NCBI GenBank assembly: GCA_017447165.1
Contig: JAFSOD010000004.1
Span: 367,267-431,266 of the forward strand
Reading direction: 5' to 3'
DNA from: Bacilli bacterium
GTDB taxonomy: Bacteria; Bacillota_I; Bacilli_A; RFN20; CAG-826
DNA: 64,000 nt
Shown: piece after piece, positions 61,120 to 64,000 of the stretch
Position numbering within the stretch: position 1 is the stretch's first letter
Layout of the letters: every line of letters starts with the position of its first letter
Notes under the pieces: generated by a model
Told to the model about the DNA's origin: nothing
The model's input: the letters and a program-made list of their open reading frames with translations, nothing else
Databases searched by the model: none
Program-made: the position numbers and the translations under genes

Positions 61120-61721
61120 TGGAAGTAGGAAAGGTTTTGTATCCAATTAAATCACTTGGAATCAACACTAGAGTCGGTATTTGGACTGTTGGTTGTTTTC
61201 GAAATTGTTTTAATTGCTCTAATCCAGAACTCCAATATTCAGATAAATCTAAAGATGCCAGTGTGGAGACCATTTTAGAATCCATTAAGGACTTTAAATT
61301 CGATGGAGTGACTATTTCTGGAGGAGAACCATTCCTACAAATAAAAGAACTAGCAAAGCTAGTACGACTTATAAATGAACAATTACATATTGATGATATT
61401 TTGATTTTTACTGGTTATACCATTAAAGAATTAGAAAACATGAATGACATAGATGTTAATTATATTTTGTCTCACATTTCCGTTCTTGTTGATGGACCAT
61501 ATATTGAGAACCTACATACTGAATTACCTTTACAAGGTAGTTCTAATCAAGTGGTCCATATTTTAAATAAGAAATATGAAAAAGAGTATAAAGAATATCT
61601 TTCTAAAGAAAAGACATTCGACATCTTTAAAGACAACAATGAAGTTCATTTTATTGGAATTCCAATAAAGGATTATAAAGAACAATATAACACGTATTTA
61701 AGGGGGATAAGAGATGAGTGA
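61119..61721 (+). CDS. NrdG-like radical-SAM activase
   Basis: 200 aa. The radical-SAM cluster motif is CFRNCFNC (C26-x3-C30-x2-C33), and the SAM-binding GGEP is in TISGGEPFLQ. The size and plan match the 4Fe-4S single-cluster/NrdG group, which makes glycyl radicals on partner enzymes (anaerobic ribonucleotide reductase or pyruvate formate-lyase). No NrdD or PflB lies in this window, so the partner could be a protein in this operon. GTG start overlapping the previous stop (TAGTG). Confidence 0.82.
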   Translation: MEVGKVLYPIKSLGINTRVGIWTVGCFRNCFNCSNPELQYSDKSKDASVETILESIKDFKFDGVTISGGEPFLQIKELAKLVRLINEQLHIDDILIFTGYTIKELENMNDIDVNYILSHISVLVDGPYIENLHTELPLQGSSNQVVHILNKKYEKEYKEYLSKEKTFDIFKDNNEVHFIGIPIKDYKEQYNTYLRGIRDE

Positions 61722-63783
61722 GTTTTATTTTGATTACCGCTGCATATCTTTATCAAAAGATAGTGATAAGAACAACAAAAAGGCATTAGACTTTTTCTTG
61801 TTTCAAAACTATGAAAACGGGTCGATGAACGTTCAAGTCTATGTTCCAAAAGAACTACAAAAGAAGAATAACTACGACCGCGTTAGAGTCTATGAAAGCG
61901 AATATGGAGTGGACTTCTATGACATTATTAAAAAAGGTGAAGCCACTAAAGAGATTCCTATGAGAGGATCTCAAGACTCAATCGAGAAAGAAAATAGTTT
62001 TACTTTATTGTCTGCAAAAAATAATCTCTCAGGCGTAGGTATTATTGCCTTTATGAGGCAAGATAGTAAAGAACTAGAAGAGGAAGACTGCTATAAATAC
62101 GCTATTAACTTCTCTAGAAGAGAAATTATTCCTTATCGTATTTTAGAAAAGAATAAAAAGATTATCGTTGAAGTGAGATATCCTCGACTACTTAAAGATA
62201 TCAATTTATTGATATTAAGAACGCCAAACGCTAAGCCGCTATTAATATCAGACCGCTATAACTCTAAAAACATAGTTACTGATTCAGAAACAAATAAACC
62301 AGTCACTATTAATTTAAAGAAAATGGGTAAAGATTTTACTTGGACTACATTAAAACTTAATTTAGGTGCTGGTGTCACTAATAAGAATGACTATCGACTC
62401 ATTTTTGAAGATGAAGAAGATGGACTTTTCTATATGCTTGATGACGAAAGTGATTTCACCATTGAAGATCAAAAAGAAAGAGAAAAAGTTATCGCTAGAG
62501 AAAACAAAGTTTTCACTAGAACTAAAAAAGTTATTAAATGTCCTTATTGTGGTCAATTAATTCCTAAAAACGTTATCAAAGCCACTAAGGGGTTATATAA
62601 ATGTAATGGTGAACAAGTAAATGACTATACTGGCATTAAAGGTATTGGAAATGGTAGAAAAGCCGTTATCTGTTCTAAAAATCTGAAAGAGATTAGCAAC
62701 AAGATTATCCAGTGCGATACTTTAATTCTCCCAGATAAAAGCGAAAAACTCCCAACTATGAATATTGCAGTTGCAGGCTATACAAGATGTGGTAAGACCG
62801 TGTATTTAGCTAGCATGATTAATATGTTCATGACTGATGAGAAAAAATATGATAGTAATCCCTTTATCTTAAAGACTATCGTTGAAAAATTTTCAAAAAA
62901 GAAAGCTAATAAGTCTGTAGAAATGGTGAAGATGCTTGGCTATAACAAGGAAAATGGGGGCATCGACTATTCTCAAGAAGATAGAAGGTCTACAACCCAC
63001 AATACAATTAACATTAAGGGAAGATATACGATTAATGTTGGTCAAGAAATGGAAAGTCACACCGACGCCACTCACGCCGTTCCATTATCTTGGAACCCAA
63101 TTGGTTTTAGACTTGGTGATTTAGGATTTACTTATTTTTATGATGTTCCAGGTGAAGCTTTTATGGCAAAAACGAAAGAACCACTCAGAACATTTAATAT
63201 TGCAGATGGCATTATCGCCATCATTGATGGAGAAAAACTTTCTGCTAGTAGAAGCGCTGGCAAGAAAGCTGATAACGAATCATTAAATCCTATTAATAAT
63301 TTAAAAGATACATTAGAAGCAATCCAGCAATTAGCAGGCAACTCTGTTGATTTAAGCAATGTTCCAATTGCGATTGTCTTTACTAAGCTAGATTTAAAGA
63401 TTTGGCAATATGTTGATAGTGATGATCAAAGTGTGAAGAATAAGTGTTTTGACGATAACTGCCATATTTTAAGAGAAGATATGATTTCCCTATTCCCTAA
63501 GAATAGAAGATATCATGGTTCTGAACTAGAAAGACATATTAACTGCTCTAGTTACGAATTAGAACATTTCTTAAGAAACCTCAATGAAGAAGAAAAAGGC
63601 AAATACGAAGCAATAGTGAAGAAGTATCATAACATTAAATTCTTTGCTTGTAGCTCGGTTGGTAGCGATTCAGTCTTTGAAAGAACCGCTTCTGGAAGCG
63701 GAATTAAACGTCGCCCAAGAAGATTAAGAATCGAACTACCACTTATTTGGCTGATGCATAAAAACGGACTAGTGAGGAACTAA
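61714..63783 (+). CDS. TRAFAC-type P-loop GTPase with zinc ribbon
   Basis: 689 aa. Residues 1-260 are beta-rich and unrecognised. A zinc ribbon starts with CPYCGQLIPKN (about 272). The G domain begins at about 349: Walker A AVAGYTRCGKT (G1), switch-2 DVPGEAF (G3, about 476), and TKLD (G4, about 555). This resembles the GTPase domains found in bacterial NTP-dependent conflict and signalling systems (the so-called double-GTPase group is one candidate). It overlaps the radical-SAM gene by 8 bp. Confidence 0.75.
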   Translation: MSEFYFDYRCISLSKDSDKNNKKALDFFLFQNYENGSMNVQVYVPKELQKKNNYDRVRVYESEYGVDFYDIIKKGEATKEIPMRGSQDSIEKENSFTLLSAKNNLSGVGIIAFMRQDSKELEEEDCYKYAINFSRREIIPYRILEKNKKIIVEVRYPRLLKDINLLILRTPNAKPLLISDRYNSKNIVTDSETNKPVTINLKKMGKDFTWTTLKLNLGAGVTNKNDYRLIFEDEEDGLFYMLDDESDFTIEDQKEREKVIARENKVFTRTKKVIKCPYCGQLIPKNVIKATKGLYKCNGEQVNDYTGIKGIGNGRKAVICSKNLKEISNKIIQCDTLILPDKSEKLPTMNIAVAGYTRCGKTVYLASMINMFMTDEKKYDSNPFILKTIVEKFSKKKANKSVEMVKMLGYNKENGGIDYSQEDRRSTTHNTINIKGRYTINVGQEMESHTDATHAVPLSWNPIGFRLGDLGFTYFYDVPGEAFMAKTKEPLRTFNIADGIIAIIDGEKLSASRSAGKKADNESLNPINNLKDTLEAIQQLAGNSVDLSNVPIAIVFTKLDLKIWQYVDSDDQSVKNKCFDDNCHILREDMISLFPKNRRYHGSELERHINCSSYELEHFLRNLNEEEKGKYEAIVKKYHNIKFFACSSVGSDSVFERTASGSGIKRRPRRLRIELPLIWLMHKNGLVRN

Positions 63784-63785
63784 TC

Positions 63786-64000
63786 ATGAAGAAGATTATT
63801 GAAGGCATTTTTGGTTTTAAAGGTAATGGCGACTTCCTATTTGCGGAAACCGAATATTTAACTTATGAAGAAAAAGAACTCCTGTCCGCGAACGACTTAT
63901 CTTTTGCTAACCTTGCAAAGGTAGATAAAGAACGCGGCTTAGTTGATGTTGTAACTGAAATTAATGAAGTAACTTGTTCTTATTCATTTAAGAAGATTAA
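63786..64000 (+). CDS. Partial hypothetical gene at the end of the window
   Basis: Seventy-one codons are visible (MKKIIEGIFGFKGNGDFLFAE... onward). It starts 2 bp after the GTPase gene, so it continues the operon. The sequence is acidic and mixed alpha/beta; too little is present to classify. Confidence 0.6.
   Translation, partial: MKKIIEGIFGFKGNGDFLFAETEYLTYEEKELLSANDLSFANLAKVDKERGLVDVVTEINEVTCSYSFKKI

Noticed and set aside
1-64000. Mycoplasma-type genetic code (TGA = Trp)
   Set aside because: TGA ends several intact genes (18885-18887, 33126-33128) and conserved Trp positions use TGG.
45890-64000. Prophage or phage-like head-protease/terminase region
   Set aside because: ClpP-like and large ATPase genes could suggest this, but no portal, capsid, tail, terminase or lysis genes are present and the ClpP pair resembles Clp, not phage head proteases.

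Overview
The window is a low-GC (roughly 36% by eye) chromosomal segment of an uncultured-looking gut Bacillota, probably a Bacilli/RF39/Erysipelotrichales-like lineage. The evidence is AT-rich codon use, BspA-type surface lipoproteins, many small membrane proteins, and an anaerobic purine-degradation locus. The standard code is used: TGA terminates genes (hydantoinase at 18887, Xre gene at 33128) and Trp is TGG, so this is not a code-4 mycoplasma. Several genes have a good -35/-10 promoter ending only 6-12 nt before the ATG and no Shine-Dalgarno, which suggests leaderless mRNAs.

Layout. 1-2.9 kb: 5' end of an MgtE-like gene and a tldD-tldE operon (minus). 3-4.5 kb: GT4 glycosyltransferase and guanine deaminase. 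4.7-9.5 kb: gdhA, DUF1015, serC, serA. 9.6-10.9 kb: lipoprotein. 10.9-11.8 kb: carbamate kinase (minus). 11.9-13.4 kb: Lgt-like and CPBP membrane enzymes. 13.45-30.2 kb: one long co-directional operon for anaerobic purine/urate breakdown: mocA, xanthine-dehydrogenase-type trimer 1, hydantoinase, SsnA, DHOD-ferredoxin reductase, trimer 2, two PLP fold-II enzymes, YgeY, YgeW and a membrane protein. Guanine deaminase, carbamate kinase and glutamate dehydrogenase nearby complete a plausible route from purines to ammonia, pyruvate-level carbon and ATP.

30.4-33.6 kb is the most surprising part. It holds a small hypothetical gene, a ~120-nt structured RNA with its own promoter and terminator, and a ~1.06-kb non-coding transcription unit (about 31160-32219). 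The latter is built of three diverged tandem copies of a ~255-nt RNA domain. Each copy keeps the same ordered set of helices, including an H-type pseudoknot, while the paired bases differ, so covariation can be read inside this one sequence. It is followed by an Xre-DUF3990 plus partner module whose promoter is covered by a perfect 16-bp palindrome.

33.6-45 kb: nitroreductase, tocopherol-cyclase-like protein, ROK glucokinase, two small membrane proteins, tRNA-Ala(CGC), a relic of an alpha/beta-hydrolase gene, and two large Cys/His-repeat lipoproteins (one BspA-like LRR, one Big-2-like). 45-64 kb: HicB-like and TerB-like proteins, an active ClpP beside a catalytically degenerate ClpP paralogue, a VirD4/TraG-like ATPase without other T4SS genes, a Sel1-like protein, two DUF1292-like proteins, a standalone RyR-domain protein, a membrane Rossmann-RyR protein, a decayed gene, and then a tightly packed operon (AAA+ unfoldase, three unknown proteins, radical-SAM activase, P-loop GTPase, partial gene) running off the end. 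I interpret 49.8-64 kb, possibly with the Clp/TraG genes, as a candidate NTP-driven signalling or conflict system.
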